DNA of 64,000 bases from Euborellia annulipes (Eukaryota > Arthropoda > Insecta > Dermaptera > Anisolabididae), in contig JAKCPI010006239.1 of the NCBI GenBank assembly GCA_023213315.1, positions 149,501 to 213,500 on the forward strand, read 5' to 3'. Position numbers and translations under genes: made by a program. Numbering within the stretch: the stretch's first letter is position 1; each line of letters starts with the position of its first letter. Under the pieces are notes generated by a model, which worked only from the letters and a program-made list of their open reading frames with translations, was not told the origin of the DNA and did no database searches. Of the stretch, positions 21,857 to 33,794 are shown piece by piece.

Positions 21857-22320
21857 TATGGGTGATTTTACGCTACCGTATTTGGATTTTTTGTGTCCCT
21901 AGTTGACATTATTTTCGTATCTATAATAATAAAGGTCAGAAGATATTTGAATTTTCTTGAGTTTTATTAGCACTAGATTAAATATGTTACCAGAAGAGTG
22001 ACACTATTGGCAGAGTTGTGAAAATTGGAACAAGCTCCCTGCGTCTATCTTCCCCAAAACCTACAATCTTCAGACTTTCAAGTCTAACCTCAACAGGCAT
22101 CTTCTCAGTTCCCGCAGTTGAGTTTCCCCTTTATGCTTCTCCTTTTGTTTTTATTTTCTTCCTGGCTGCATGTGACTATTGGTCATTATAGGTCTTCGGA
22201 CCTTATGCACCCATTCCAAAAAAAAAAAAAAAAAAATTAAACTAGGGAAGTGAAAAACAATTAATTATTTGTTATGAAAGGTGAATTAATATTAAATAAA
22301 ACATACATATTATAGCTTTT
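21857..22320. repeat. Copy of a TGGGTGATTxTACGCTA-ended repeat, interrupted by a LINE end
   Basis: ATGGGTGATTTTACGCTACC at 21858, then TTTTGTGTCCCTAGTTGACA, match 50585-50762 with small differences. The match resumes at about 22270 (ATGAAAGGTGAATTAATATTA against ATGAAATGTGAGTTAATATTA). The LINE 3' fragment at 22005-22221 lies between. The right end was not found. Confidence 0.55.
22005..22237 (+). mobile_element. LINE 3' end (C-terminal end of ORF2 plus 3' UTR and poly-A)
   Basis: A frame through 22037-22120 reads WNKLPASIFPKTYNLQTFKS followed by NLNRHLLSSRS and a stop. This WNxLP...FKxxL pattern is characteristic of the extreme C-terminus of Jockey/CR1-type LINE reverse-transcriptase proteins. 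About 100 bp of 3' UTR and an A-run (22217-22237) follow. The rest of the element is missing, as in typical 5'-truncated insertions. Confidence 0.7.
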
Positions 22321-22463
22321 TAGATACTTTTAATGAATACAATCAGTCATAACAAAGTTTAAATGCAAATATATTTTCAATATTATTGCTCTGTGAGTAC
22401 TTATGTTTCATTTAACTGAATAACAACACAAACTCTGCTTACAAAATTACTTATCATAACCAG

Positions 22464-23380
22464 TGGCGTAGCGAGCTTAACTCGCGCCCGGGGCACAATA
22501 CCTTTTTAGTGCCCCCCCCCCCCATTCGAAACCATATAATATTATATGTAAAATATACAAAATTATTATATTACACTGGCACTAAATTTAAAATATATTT
22601 GCCTGAAATTATTTATAATAAAAATAAAAATTATCCAGCAATTTAAAATTGTTATTTAAAATTTCCAACTTGAAGGTTTATTCTAATAAGTTTATATAAA
22701 ACGAGAAGTAATTTAATATTAATATTAAAATAAGGTTATCAAAAATTTAAAAAAAAATATTAAAACACTTTTTTTTATGTTAAAAAATTTTTTAAATATT
22801 AAAATATCTAATTTATATTATATAAATATATATTAAATATATATTAAGTACTTCAGAGAGGTTAAAAACATACAGTATTCACTTGACCCATCTATAAAGT
22901 GTCATCTCTGGCCTCTGACTTTAATAAATGTCAAATTTATTATATTTTTTATTTATTTATTTTTTTTAATTAGAGAATTAGAGTCGTTCCGGGCCAAGAT
23001 CTCTACAATTTGTGCTTTTTGGTAAATAAATTTATAATTTGTTCATTAAGAGGTAAATTATACAGGTAGGATAGTTTAAAGAGAAATTCGTTTAAGTGCA
23101 TAATAAAATGCATCGATGAGAGGAAAATGATCTTTTTGACAAAAGATTTTAATTTTTCTTTCTTGTTGGCGTTTTGGTGATTGATGTATGTCAAACGAAT
23201 TCAAATTTTGCTCAATTTTAAATTATTAAGGCCACTAGATATATTTAATTTAATATTACAAGCCAAGGCCGCTTCGGTCGCTTTTGGACCTTCTTAAAGG
23301 CCAAGCAATTGTCAGGCCCGGCTTGTGATATTAAATTGAAATAAAGCTGCATTTTGGATTATATCTCTTTAAATTTTATA
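22464..23380. other. AT-rich spacer with one isolated hAT-type end
   Basis: CAGTGGCGTAGCGAGCTTAA at 22464 followed by a C14 run resembles a hAT left end, but no matching right end was found. The remainder is AT-rich. A partial palindrome, TAATTTAATATTACAAGCC with GGCTTGTGATATTAAATT, lies at 23246-23338. Confidence 0.4.
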
Positions 23381-23381
23381 A

Positions 23382-23650
23382 GATGCTCGTGGCTAATGGG
23401 ACAAGCTGCGGATTACGAATCTAGAGTTGCTGCACAACTCGGGTTCAAATCCCACTTGCCATGAAAATTTTCAAACAATGCCACTGTCTCCTCAGTCTCT
23501 CTGTAATTGGAGTTAATCTCTGTTGAGAGATGAGAAATTAAATAAGATCAGATTTTAATGCTTTCAAATTTCTCCTTGCAAGTGACTCTTGTCTCAAATG
23601 CAATTGTAATTAAGAGATATTCTAATAAATGTTTTCTTTTTTTTTCAGAT
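23382..23650 (+). repeat. tRNA-derived SINE (GCTCGTGGCTAATGGG family)
   Basis: Box A-like TCGTGGCTAATGGG, a long variable-arm-like stretch, and box B CGGGTTCAAATCCC. The body CACTGTCTCCTCAGTCTCTC, then TGTAATTGGAGTTAATCTC, follows. The inverted second copy at 28690-28830 shares both head and body. 3' limit approximate. Confidence 0.7.
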
Positions 23651-23744
23651 GTGTGCATTTGTGCAGGATGTGATTTAATGTTAGTGTTAGTGCTAGTGCA
23701 ACTGTGTGCAGCTGCTGGAATGCAAAATTAATCAAAATATTAAT

Positions 23745-23850
23745 ACCAGGGTACATTTAATCTGGACAACTCTTAGTCATATCCCGGGACGCTGCCCGCC
23801 AGGGCCTAGCGGCAGGAGGCACCTCTGCCACCGCTAGTATGATTATAAAG
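23745..23850 (-). repeat. Head of a dispersed LINE/SINE-like repeat (ACTAGC...GGCCCTGGCGGGC family)
   Basis: The reverse complement reads ACTAGCGGTGGCAGAGGTGC, then GCTAGGCCCTGGCGGGCAGC and GGGATATGACTAAGAGTTG. It is closely similar to 53219-53310. Confidence 0.65.
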
Positions 23851-24009
23851 GTGGTGATTATTTAAGGAAAAATGACTTTTTATTTAAAATAAGTCGCCGA
23901 CCCCTAGAGAATTACAATATTTATAAATTTCGTCCTAGGAAGTTCTATAGACATAAATACATTATGAAAATTCAAAAATATTTTCATGGATCATCTTTAA
24001 AATAATAAA

Positions 24010-24052
24010 AATATCTTCTTCTTCTTCTTCTTCTCCTTCTTCTTTCTTCGCT
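24010..24052. repeat. (CTT)n microsatellite
   Basis: Imperfect TTC/CTT repeat; on the - strand it yields a spurious poly-Glu open frame. Confidence 0.8.
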
Positions 24053-24055
24053 TTA

Positions 24056-24723
24056 ATCCCGCGGTGCGGGGACGGCGGCTCATGGCTTTTTGCGACCGGG
24101 AAGGAATAGAAGAACAGGCTGGCCCGTCGAACGGTCTGTCGCCTGTTGAAAATATAGAAGGGAAGATACTGACATGTAAAGATCAGAGAGAAGTACTGCC
24201 ACTCCCACTCTTCATCCATATTCACCTAACCACAAGATGTGGGATTGTTTGCCCTTATTTATAATTTTATAAAAAAAAAGAAAACATTTTTTTTTGAGTT
24301 GCATTATTTGTGGAGCAATTAACCTAAAAGAATGTTTTGAAAAAATGTACCCTAGAAGGCAAAATCAAACGTGATATGACTGGACGGTTGCAAAAATAGT
24401 GCATGGGAATGAGTGCATCAAGTACCCGTGCTTGACCGAATCAGTGCCCATGTGTGTGCACATATAATCACATACACGCACGAAAATATACACACATCTG
24501 TTGAATGTAATTGTGCAATTGAACGTCGCGGTCGCCGCCGCGGGAAAGTCACTAAGAGAGAGAGAAAACCATCGGCGGATTAACAAGCAACTGGCTGGCA
24601 GAAAAGCGGCCAGTTTATTTGTACCTGCTTACGAACCAACACTCGATCGAGACGATTCAACACCTAACGAGAGGACAGACAGACGGACTCACCGGCTGTC
24701 GATGCTTCGCTTCTTCTTCAAAT
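24056..24723 (+). promoter_or_regulatory. Probable promoter and 5' UTR region of gene B
   Basis: A relatively GC-rich island in an AT-rich landscape, directly upstream of the gene B start codon. It includes GAACGTCGCGGTCGCCGCCG at 24520-24541 and AGAGAGAGAGA at 24556-24566. A TCAGT initiator-like site lies at about 24440. The transcription start cannot be fixed from sequence alone, and the upper block 24056-24250 could be unrelated. The regulatory role is inferred from position. Confidence 0.45.
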
Positions 24724-24757
24724 ATGGCACCGTCGATTTTGGTCACACTACTCACTG
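24724..24757 (+). CDS. Gene B (CPAP1-like), exon 1 with start codon and signal peptide
   Basis: ATG at 24724 reads MAPSILVTLLT plus one nt, then a strong GGTAAG donor (24758). The next visible exon of a CBM14 gene on this strand (48392) lacks a start codon and begins with two nt completing a valine, followed by LIYGHVVFGANK. Joined, the product starts MAPSILVTLLTVLIYGHVVF, then GANK. That is a textbook secretory leader: short N-region, hydrophobic core and small residues (FGA) at the likely cleavage point. This matches the exported cuticular family. The pairing rests on phase, leader continuity, the strong donor and the absence of another candidate start; it implies a 23,634-bp intron. Alternatives are that this is the first exon of an unseen gene, or that gene B has another first exon. 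Confidence 0.72.
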
Positions 24758-25324
24758 GTAAGGAACAAGCCACCCTTTAAAAGAAATCTCTTACACTCAA
24801 GTCCTTGAATTCTACTTTTTGAAATTTAGAATATCATAATTTACATTTCAATATTTTAAATTAATTTATAAAAATTTAAGAAAATGAAATAGAATATTAT
24901 TAACTCTAAAAAATATTTAATTATTATTTTAACTATTGTAAAATTCTCTCTCTTGTAAATCAGATAGAATATATCAATCAGCTGGTCTGAGAGGCATCCC
25001 CACTCCCCCACCCAAAAAAAAACAAAAAAAAAAACAAACAATTAGACACTTTAAATTGTTTTTATTAGAAGCTTAATGCTCATTACCCCCTCCATAATTT
25101 TTTTATGATTTTCTTTCTAGTCAAAGGATTCAGAGTCGGAGGGTTTTTAGACAATGCGAGCGATTACCACCGGGGGTGGGGGTTGTCCCCTCCTCAAACT
25201 CCTCAAAAGAATCAATTTTTTATTTGTTTGTTAGCACATCAGTTCTCAAAAACGACTCTAACGATTTTTTTCAAATTTCAAATATATACTATTTCCAGCA
25301 CCGATATGAAAGTGCGCTAGGTCT

Positions 25325-25810
25325 CATCTTTGGGAAAATTCGGGTACTAGTGCTTTACTGATGTACTTTTTTAGTTTTTTCCATCATTCTTTTTACCGAT
25401 TTCTTTCAAATTATAAATATTGCCTATGGGCATTATACAAACAAAATACTATTGATCTCGTCTTTGAGAAATCTTGAGTACTAGTACTTTACTGAAGTAC
25501 TTTTTTTAATTTTTTTCAATTTTCTCAATATTTCTTTTGACGATTTCTTTCAAATTTTAAACACGTAGGCCTACTAGTTCCCGTAATTAAAACAAATTAC
25601 ACTAGGTCTAGTCTTTGGTAAACCAGGCATACTAGTACTTTACTAATGTACTTTTTAAGTTTTTCCAATTTTCTTAAAAATTCACTTTGATTTATTTCAA
25701 AATTTAAGTAACAATATGGAATTAAGCTAAGTTTTGCCTTTGGGATACTTCGAGTTCTAGTACTTTTTTGAGGTATAATGCTTTTTTAGTTTTTTCCAAT
25801 TTTATCAAAA
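25325..25810 (-). repeat. Array of four diverged units around an AGTACTAGTACTTTACT block
   Basis: Blocks resembling TACTAGTACTTTACTGATG plus TACTTTTTxAGTTTTTTCxA occur near 25345, 25475, 25630 and 25755, spaced about 125-155 bp. They are separated by related filler with GATTTCTTTCAAATT. This is part of the hairpin-ended family's interior, amplified locally. Confidence 0.6.
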
Positions 25811-28320
25811 GAAAAAACCACCGAGCTCCAGCTCGGTCATCCCGGAACTTTCAAATTATACACGGAGTAATGAAGAAAATGTTATCAAAAAATTTAAGAT
25901 GTCTTTTTTGACCGTCCCCGAGGGGGTCGGGGTTGACCCCCACTCCAAGAGACCTCCTGGACATGACTTAATGGTATATTTATTAAAAAAATTTTCTAGA
26001 TTTTATTTATGCCATATACATAAAATAAATTTATTTTACTTTTTCCTAAATAAAAGTTTTGAAAGCTAAAACCAAATGGCTTAATATTAAGATTTGTTCC
26101 ATTCTTAAATAAGAGAAAGTAAAAATAAATTCAAGAATCTCAAAATTAACAAAAGTTGAAAACTCTCTAATTATAAGTTTATATTATTTGATTGGGTAAT
26201 TATAATGATTTATTAGCCAGGATTAGTATTATTATTATTATATTTTGGATTTCATCGCAAGGGACAAAAATAAAAAAAAGATGCGATATTTTTTTCCCAA
26301 GAAAATTTGTTTTTTATAATTAACGATTTTGATTTTTTTTTATTTTTAAATTGTATCTATTCAATAAGTATATTTGAGTTAAATTACAGTATAAAAAACA
26401 GCTTTTATACATTTTTGTGGAGGAGGGGCTGCAAACTGAACATCGCATCGCCTCAGGTGAAAAATTTCTAGCTCTAGCCCTTTAGAAATAAAATATCTAA
26501 GGAAGCCAAAAATGAATCAGCGATCATTATAAGGATTTTTTAATGAATAGGCAAAATATAAACAATTAATTTTGGTACACAATATAGCCTGCTCAATAAA
26601 AGAGATATAAGAATTCAATGGTTAAATCAATCAAAAACTAGTATAGCTTTTCACTAAAAAAAAGAAACCAAATATTTAAAGAGAAATTTTTTAATCAAAT
26701 ATTAATTGAAACAACCTATAAGCCTATCTTGATTTTTTTTTCATTTGTGTTATTGTATCTAGAAATTCATAATAATAATTTATTCATTTTTGATTTAATT
26801 TAATAAATCACTATCCCATTATTAATTATGACCCAATTTCATTGAAAGAGACGTGTAAGGTAACTGATTAATTTAAAAGATTATTAAAATTTATGTAAAA
26901 AGACTTTTAACAAAGATCAAGGAGTTTAAACAAAGAGGTCAGATATTTTTTAACAAATAAGCGTAAGAGAAATTTAAATAATATATTTATAAATAATTGT
27001 TTCTAGTTTCTTTAATTAATTATTGTTTAAATTTTTTGTTAGAAAAAGAGAAATATAATAAAAAATTTTTTTTATAAATAAAGAGATAAAATTAAAATTT
27101 AGAATTTTGTATTCCCAAAATATTTTAACTCCATAGTCCTGATTTTAAAATCTTTTTCGCTATATTTATTTAAAATTGCAAATTGTAGACAACAGTAAAG
27201 TAGCTGGGGTTCGGAAAATCCGAGAGGGCCTTACCTCCAGATGAGTAAATTTTAAAAAATATTATTGTTCTAAAAGTATTTAAAATTTTAACATCATGTT
27301 TCCTTCTAAAGAAATGTATATATTTCTGTTTATTTATTATAATATCTGGGGATATCAGGGATGGATCTCCATATCCTCCCCTTAGCAACGGCCCTGATAG
27401 TTAAGTATAAATTAAATAGCCGGTTCTAAACATATAATTAAACTTCTTAATATTTATTTAAAGTAAATTATAATAAATTAAAATAAATAATGTGAATAAT
27501 AAAAAAAATCGACGAGTTTGAAAAATTAAATTTAAACAAATGAATGTAAAATATAATAATTAATTATATAAACTCAGTTTAATAAATTGGTAAATACTCA
27601 CAATATTTATTTAATAACCTATTATAGTTTAAATAAATTATTTAACTAATATAATAATAATTAATTTAAAAAAATTCTTTTAAAAAGTTACCATCTTTGT
27701 AGAAGTTTATTCTTGTGGGACCAAAGATGGAGACTTTAAAAAATAAATTATTATTTCATATGTTCATTATTTTTTTAATTTTAAAATACTTTCACAACTT
27801 TTCTCCTATCAAAAGTTTAAGAAAAATTATTTCATTAATAAGAGTAGAAATTTCACTATTTTGCTCGAATGGGAAGATAAAGTAATAAATAAATAAACAA
27901 GAGATTACGAAAATTTGTTAACTTCTCTCAAGAATATTTTCAAGATTATATAAACAAATTTAAAAGAGCTGAGAACATTTAAGAAGTATTTTATTTTTCT
28001 AAAGCCCAGTCATAAACATAATATGTAAATTGGGGAGCTTCATTTGAATAAATCATAAAAACTGTATCAAGTGGGAAAATTATTTTTTCATCAATGGAAG
28101 GAAACTTTTGAAATAACTATTTAGAATTCAGAGGAATTTTTAAATATCGAGAGCTTTTCTCATTCGTATATGAAAAAAGTGTACTGGAAGTTTTGTTTTT
28201 TCTTTTAAAAATTATTCAAGTTTTTTATGATAATATCAATATTTAAAGCAAAATTAGAGAATTTGCACAAAGACTTTTTAATTTTTCACACAGTGTTGCA
28301 GAGAGGAGAGATGCAGTTTT
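25811..28320. other. Very AT-rich intronic sequence, no feature
   Basis: Long stretch of AT-rich sequence with homopolymers. A GC-richer remnant at about 25910-25960 (CCGTCCCCGAGGGGGTCGGGG) is probably TE debris. I see no exon. Confidence 0.4.
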
Positions 28321-28324
28321 GGCA

Positions 28325-28359
28325 CTGAGGAAGGGAAAAACATCTCCCGAAACGTGTCT
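28325..28359 (+). other. Hammerhead-core-like motif, copy 1
   Basis: CTGAGGA, a GGGA...TCCC stem, then GAAAC and GTGTC. The order matches the conserved CUGANGA/stem II/GAAA core of hammerhead ribozymes, but no stem I or stem III is evident. A related inverted motif is at 28568-28601. Confidence 0.4.
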
Positions 28360-28567
28360 GCTTAAAAAATCAAAAGTCTTTTCAACTTTCAAACATGCTA
28401 TCAATCCTAGGGCCCTAGGGTGGAGGGGGAGGGGGAGAAGCCGCACCACAAAGAGAGACAAATACAACCGTATTTAAAAAATCAGCCAAGGAGATGGCAT
28501 AAAAATTCTAAAAATGAACAAAAAATCTGTGAGGCCTTTCCTTTGGCATAGGAATATGTAGTAAAGA

Positions 28568-28601
28568 AGACGTTTCGAAAATTCCAATGGCCTTCATCAT
28601 G
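28568..28601 (-). other. Hammerhead-core-like motif, degenerate copy
   Basis: Reverse complement GATGAAGG ... TTTTCGAAACGTC; the CTGANGA box is altered. It lies inverted with respect to 28325-28359. Confidence 0.3.
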
Positions 28602-28689
28602 TCCAGTAGCCTGGGAAAGACTTCACCAATCGCTCTTCACGGGCGGGAATCTAGAATATATAATTTTTCTTTTTTTTTTTTCTAATTTT

Positions 28690-28830
28690 TCTATCTCTTA
28701 ACAGAGATGAACTCCAATTACAGAGAGACGGAGGAGACATTGGCAATGTTTGAAAATTTTCACGGCAAGTGGGATTTGAACCCGAGTTGTGCAGCAAATC
28801 TAGATTCGTAATCCGTAGCTTATAATATGA
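28690..28830 (-). repeat. tRNA-derived SINE (GCTCGTGGCTAATGGG family), inverted copy
   Basis: Carries GGGATTTGAACCCGAGTTGT (reverse box B) and the shared body reading ATTACAGAGAGACGGAGGAG in this strand. Same family as 23382-23650; its tRNA head is truncated. Confidence 0.7.
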
Positions 28831-29983
28831 TTAATTAAAAAGTATTCCTCTTTTTCGTCTTAAAATTTTTATAAACGTAAATTATTATATTGGTAGAAAG
28901 GTGTTGTATTAATACAAGGCTTAGTGTTCACTTTTCCGTGTCGATCGCCCGGCTTTGAAGCCGGATAACAACTTCGATGTGCATGAACAGTACATTTCAA
29001 ATATAAAAATATATATATATATATAAAATCTGCCAATGTATTCATATAGGTTACTATATACAGGAAATGGATTACGACAAAAGCAAACTTTCATGTTTTC
29101 AAGCTAATAAAACAAAGAAATAGGTGGAAATTTTATAACTCTAATAATAAATTAAATTTTAAGGATGAAAGAATACCTATTCTTACAATTTAAAAAAATC
29201 TATAAAAAAGTAGGTAACGAAGTTGGAAGACTTTCCCGCTCTCCAAACTCAGAGCTAACATGGAATATGGGACAGGGAAGCTCTCTAGTTTTCTCATTTC
29301 CAGATTAATAAACAAATGATTTTTTTTTTTTTATTAATTACATTTAAAAAAGAAATTAATAAAATGTCAAAGAACTCAGTGATTCTCACTAAACAAGTCA
29401 ATGATAACACACCCATAAAGAAAATACATAATAAATGTATTGTGCCCTTTTAACAACTCCGGGACAAATACAATTTGAAAGACTGATGATGAGAAAATAA
29501 AAGGCTTTAATTTTTGGCTGCTCCTGCTTCCTTCCTTGTATATAAATTAACAGCCACGTACTTGGTTATCAAAGAACTTCCCTATGCCTACGTATAAGTT
29601 GATATCGATATTAATTTGTTTATTTTTGTTTTTGGAAAATAAATCCTGTTCTATATTGTTATGAAATTTGGCCCAGGATTAGAGAGAAAAGTCATTATTA
29701 CTAATGATTTTCAAAAAGTTTCGTTCAGGGGGGGGGGGGGGAGAATCTATCGCTCATTTTCACCGCTTTACCGTATGTGGACCGATCCATTCTTACTTTT
29801 ACTAGCTTCTTACGATCAATTAGAACAGGGGCCCACCTTGAACATGTTTCCGGCCCTCGAGATTCATCACACTTTTATAAAATATATTTATTTTATAATG
29901 GTCAAAGTAGCAAAAACCAATGTAAATTATTAAAAAAATACATTATTTGTGAATCCATTGCTTGTTTTATTTAAGAGTTTACA
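28831..29983. other. AT-rich intronic spacer, no feature supported
   Basis: Contains a G13 run near 29732 and short open frames around it without domains. Confidence 0.4.
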
Positions 29984-29991
29984 GTTATGAG

Positions 29992-30576
29992 TAGAGACCG
30001 GATTTTAAGCAAAATGCTTATTGCTCAATTTTATAAGCAACCATTAGATATTTAATTTCTATACGAATTAGGTAAAACTAAGTGCATTGAGATTACATTT
30101 TTTTATGCTTTTTTTGCATTTTTTGAGTTTTCATGCTTTTTTTCCCTTTCGTGCTTATTTGAACTTATTTTACGAATATTTATAATTTTTTTTTTTTTAT
30201 TAAAAAATTTTTTCCCATTCACACACGCATACACCAGGGATGTATATAAGGGGGGGGGGGGAAGGCCGCCCCCCCAAAAAAAAAAAAAAAAAAATTTCCA
30301 AAAATCCCGCAGTGTGAAAAAATACAGCCCTGTAAAAAAATTTTTTTCAGCAGGGTGAAAAAATTTGGTTCCACAAAAAAATTTTTTCGCAGGGTGGGGC
30401 GGAATAAATTTAGTTTCTTTAAAAAAAATTTGTATACGCCATTGGTATGAATAAAAATTGCTTATTAGATGCTTTTTTTTCAACTTTTATGCTTATTTAA
30501 CAACTTTTTATTCAAGTTTTTTATGCTTTTTTAAGCACTTTTTTTTCCATTTTTTTATGCTTTTGTCCAGTCTCTA
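29992..30576. mobile_element. hAT-like element (TAGAGACCGGA ends), TSD GTTATGAG
   Basis: Ends TAGAGACCGGATTTTAAGC and TTGTCCAGTCTCTA, flanked by perfect 8-bp duplications GTTATGAG (29984-29991 and 30577-30584). The interior is rich in TGCTT/AAGCA motifs. A second MITE-like insert lies at about 30236-30443. Confidence 0.85.
30236..30443. mobile_element. Nested MITE (CAGGGATGTATATAAG ends)
   Basis: Left CAGGGATGTATATAAG followed by a G-run and C-run; right TTTGTATACGCCATTG. It resembles the 3788-4103 family (GCGTATATA). No convincing 8-bp duplication, so the right boundary is tentative. Confidence 0.5.
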
Positions 30577-30584
30577 GTTATGAG

Positions 30585-31494
30585 TTTGCAGAATAATTAA
30601 ATTATATTCTGTAATACAATATACATCAATTTTTCACCCCAAAAAAATGTCTATATTGGGTCTAAATTTTTTATGTACGGCCCGCGGAGTTATGATGCAT
30701 TTAAATGCATTTAAGTGGCCCGCAAGATCATTTGGATTGGCCACCCCTGATCTAGTTCTATGAATTTTTATTTTAAATTTCATTATTATATGATAACAAG
30801 CCCAAGAATTGAAAGAAAATTAGATCCCGTTTTTTCTTGGCAATTCTTCCTATTGGTTTGGACAAAAGGAGACTTTAGCATTGGCAAGGTTGATTAAATA
30901 AATGGTGAAGGATACTCTAAAGGGAGTGCAAAATGATATTTATCTATTAATAAAAAAATACTTGCCAGCTCCTTCTTTTAGTTAAACGAATAGTCTATAA
31001 TCATTTACTTGAATTACAAGAATTACACCAATACATAATTAGTAAAACAGAAGGATGGCAAAAAGAGAATAAAACTAAGCCGATAAGAATAAAGCCCGCC
31101 AGCCAGCCAGCTCTTTGACACAAAGTTACAATACAAAAGCATTTTGAGCCCTTCTTCATTTTCTTTTCTTTTCTTTTCTTTTCTTTTCTCACTCATTTTG
31201 CAAGTTAAGTTCATTGTTTATCGCAACAACAAATTGTGCAATATTTATATGTTTTGACAAAAACCTTCATTATTTAGGTCAATAATCTCCATTTTTAAGG
31301 AATAAAAATTTTTTAACAATTAATTTCTACTTAATTTAAAAACAAAAAAAATTTTCGTCTTCTGAGGTCATTTAGAAAACGTCCCTATTATGCTAAATTA
31401 ATTCGAAGATTTCATCCCTCGGGACGGGAATAGAGGCCTTAGCATAAGAAGCGAGATCTCTATATGTGCACTACGGTCCAAGAGCAAAAACAAT
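30585..31494. other. Spacer with isolated hAT end and (TTTTC)n
   Basis: A right end GGATTGGCCACCCCTGA at about 30738-30752 matches the common hAT terminus CAGGGGTGGCCAA but has no nearby partner. A TTTTC repeat lies at about 31157-31187. No gene. Confidence 0.4.
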
Positions 31495-31502
31495 ATTATT
31501 AA

Positions 31503-31888
31503 TAGGAACCGACCGAATATTCGGTTTCGGTTACGGTTTCGGCCAGTTTCAGCCAAAAAGTAGCCGAAACTTTCGGCCGGCCGAAACCTGAGTCTGAAAA
31601 GATGGGATGAGACTCGCATGCAAAAAAAAAAGGTTAAATGATTTGCAAAATCGGAAAAGGTGCGGTAAAAATTTGGTCTCCCTAAAAAAAAAAAGGTAAA
31701 ATGATTTTCACGGGTGGGGAAAAAAATTTTCCGAAAGGGCGGAAAAAATTTCAAAAAACAAAAAGGTAAAATTATATGAATTTTTTATAGGAAATACAAG
31801 TTTCGGTTTCGGTTTCGGCCGAAACTAAGATTGAGGCCGAATATTCGGTTTCGGTTTTGGCGGAAAATCTTGTTTCGGTCGAACTCTA
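31503..31888. mobile_element. hAT-like MITE, TTTCGG-rich, TSD ATTATTAA
   Basis: Starts TAGGAACCGACCGAATATTC and ends GGTCGAACTCTA. Perfect duplications ATTATTAA at 31495-31502 and 31889-31896. Subterminal clusters of GGTTTCGGTTTCGG-type motifs. Same family as 4787-5006; a third, truncated left end (TAGGGTCCGACCGAAACAAG) lies at 31977. Confidence 0.82.
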
Positions 31889-32284
31889 ATTATTAACCCA
31901 TGTATCATCAATAAGTAATAACTAAAAAAGGAGAGCCGTTCCTTTTAAGATTTTTCAAAAATTAATCATTATAAATTAGGGTCCGACCGAAACAAGATTT
32001 TCCGCCGAAACCGAATATCAAACCCTAGGCACATTTATTTATACCATTTGGTTGAAAACAATTTTTTTTTAACTTTTTAAAAACTTTCTTTTTCTTTTTC
32101 TAGAAAAAAAAATATTTATTAGAAAATTTCAAACAGGACTAACCGAGGTGTTTGTATATGCTTATGGCTATATGCTTTCACAAAATGGGACAAAACTTTA
32201 ATTTACATAGATAATATGGATTTAAGGATTGTTTAGCAAGTTTTTATTTATTTTAATATGTGGGAGAAAATATTGTCTTTTACT

Positions 32285-33213
32285 TTCTCATACCTCTATA
32301 AATGCTAATATATAGAGAGAGAAAGTATTGGATTCATGTCAAAATTCGACGATTTTGATTAAAATTCAAAAATCATTTATTTTTTAGATGCTCTTTAAAA
32401 TTTATATTCTCATTTTGCCATTGAAATCTTCTGAAGACCATTTTACTCCTGTACTCCATAAAAAAAGATAGGAGAAATGGTTGCCATGGTAACAAAATAT
32501 AAATATTTTTCCATGTTTATAAATTTTTACCTCTTGAATTCTAATACATGAATATCGGTGGAAACTAAATCTACCTGGTATGTCTACAGGGCCGCAGACA
32601 GACATGACGCGCCCCGGGCTACTTAATACTACGGGCCCCCCCCCCACCCTTAAAGTTTTTTTTTAGTATGTAAAAGGCTATTGTGGCCTTCATGCCAACA
32701 ATTTTTTACACAGTTTTTGACAAAATGTTTGAAACAGTTATACATAGCTTATAATATTTATAATAATAAAAAAGTTATTTACAAATTTTTCAAAATTTCC
32801 TAAACATAGAGTTACCTTAATTTATCAGGTCAGACGACCCCCGTCTGGGGTATGGAAAATTTTTTTAAAATTAGACACTGAAACCCTTCAGGAAAAAATT
32901 TCAAAAAATTAAAACTTTAGATTTGAGCTTAAAGGGCCCGGACCCCTTCAGGAAAAAATTTCAAGAAAATGATTTTTTTAATTGAAATTTTAACCATGGA
33001 AATTATTATTTTTGATTATCAATAGAATTTTAATGTTGGAGAGCCCTCTGGAGGGGCTCGGGCCCCAGGGATATAGCCCCCCGCCCCCCCCCCCCCTGTC
33101 TGCGGCCCTGTATGTCGACACAAAAAATCTGGTGTGAAAAGAACTGTCTGTAGTTACCTTTCTCTTGTCGAAGGGTAAGAGAAAGTTGTGTCCAGTCACA
33201 CCAGATTTTTAAT
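32285..33213 (-). repeat. Hairpin-ended repeat family, copy split by a MITE
   Basis: 32285-32586 carries the 3' hairpin remnant (ATATAGAGAGAGAAAGTATTGG) and interior blocks including GTTGCCATGGTAACAAAATA. 33111-33213 carries the 5' hairpin (ACCTTTCTCTTGTCGAAGGGTAAGAGAAAG apex). The MITE 32587-33110 sits between them. Confidence 0.75.
32587..33110. mobile_element. hAT-like MITE (CAGGGCCGCAGACAG family), TSD TATGTCTA/TATGTCGA
   Basis: TIRs CAGGGCCGCAGACAG and CTGTCTGCGGCCCTG over 524 bp. The 8-bp duplications (32579-32586 and 33111-33118) differ at one position. It interrupts a hairpin-ended repeat. Confidence 0.88.
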
Positions 33214-33794
33214 GTTAGGTAATGGTTTAAATAATAATATTAGGAAAAAATGTTTTTTTACTCTCCTAAAAAAGAATATCTCACGTTTAATGTAATTTTT
33301 TTATTTAATTCGCAAGTAAATATAACCAAGAATTTATACAGTAAAATGACGAAGGAAATTATGGAATCGCAATGACAAGGTTGAAAATTGAAGGACCAGG
33401 AAAGAAATTCGAGAAGAAAAATCTAAATACAATATTAGAATTAAGTAACAAACGTTTTTATAAATCAACTTTCTTTCTAGTTAAAAAAAAGCAAATAATA
33501 AGAAATGATTTTCGAGTAATCGTCATTTTAAATAAGAGATTAAAAAAAACGGAACATAATCCAAAAACGTAACTCTTTGTTTCTTTTTGAAAAACATTTA
33601 ATATGAAATAATTTATACATCTCTAAGTACATTTAACATAAATCCTTATCATTTTAATAAATAATTACAATTTAATAAAACTAAGACAAAAACGTCGAAA
33701 TTTTTTAATTAACGCCCCATTTCTAAAATTTTAAAATAATCTTTCCACTTCAGTTTTTTTTAGTTTCAATTTAGAGCGCATAATGCCTGGACAT
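33214..33794. other. AT-rich intronic spacer, no feature
   Basis: No repeat structure or coding signature recognised; a short lysine/asparagine-rich open frame (33372-33572) is compositional. Confidence 0.4.

Noticed and set aside
23962..24225. Minus-strand frame with a poly-Glu run
   Set aside because: The Glu run is the (CTT)n microsatellite; the remainder has no domain.
30236..30445. Minus-strand Phe/Lys-rich open frame
   Set aside because: Runs through a nested MITE with G/A homopolymers; compositional artefact.
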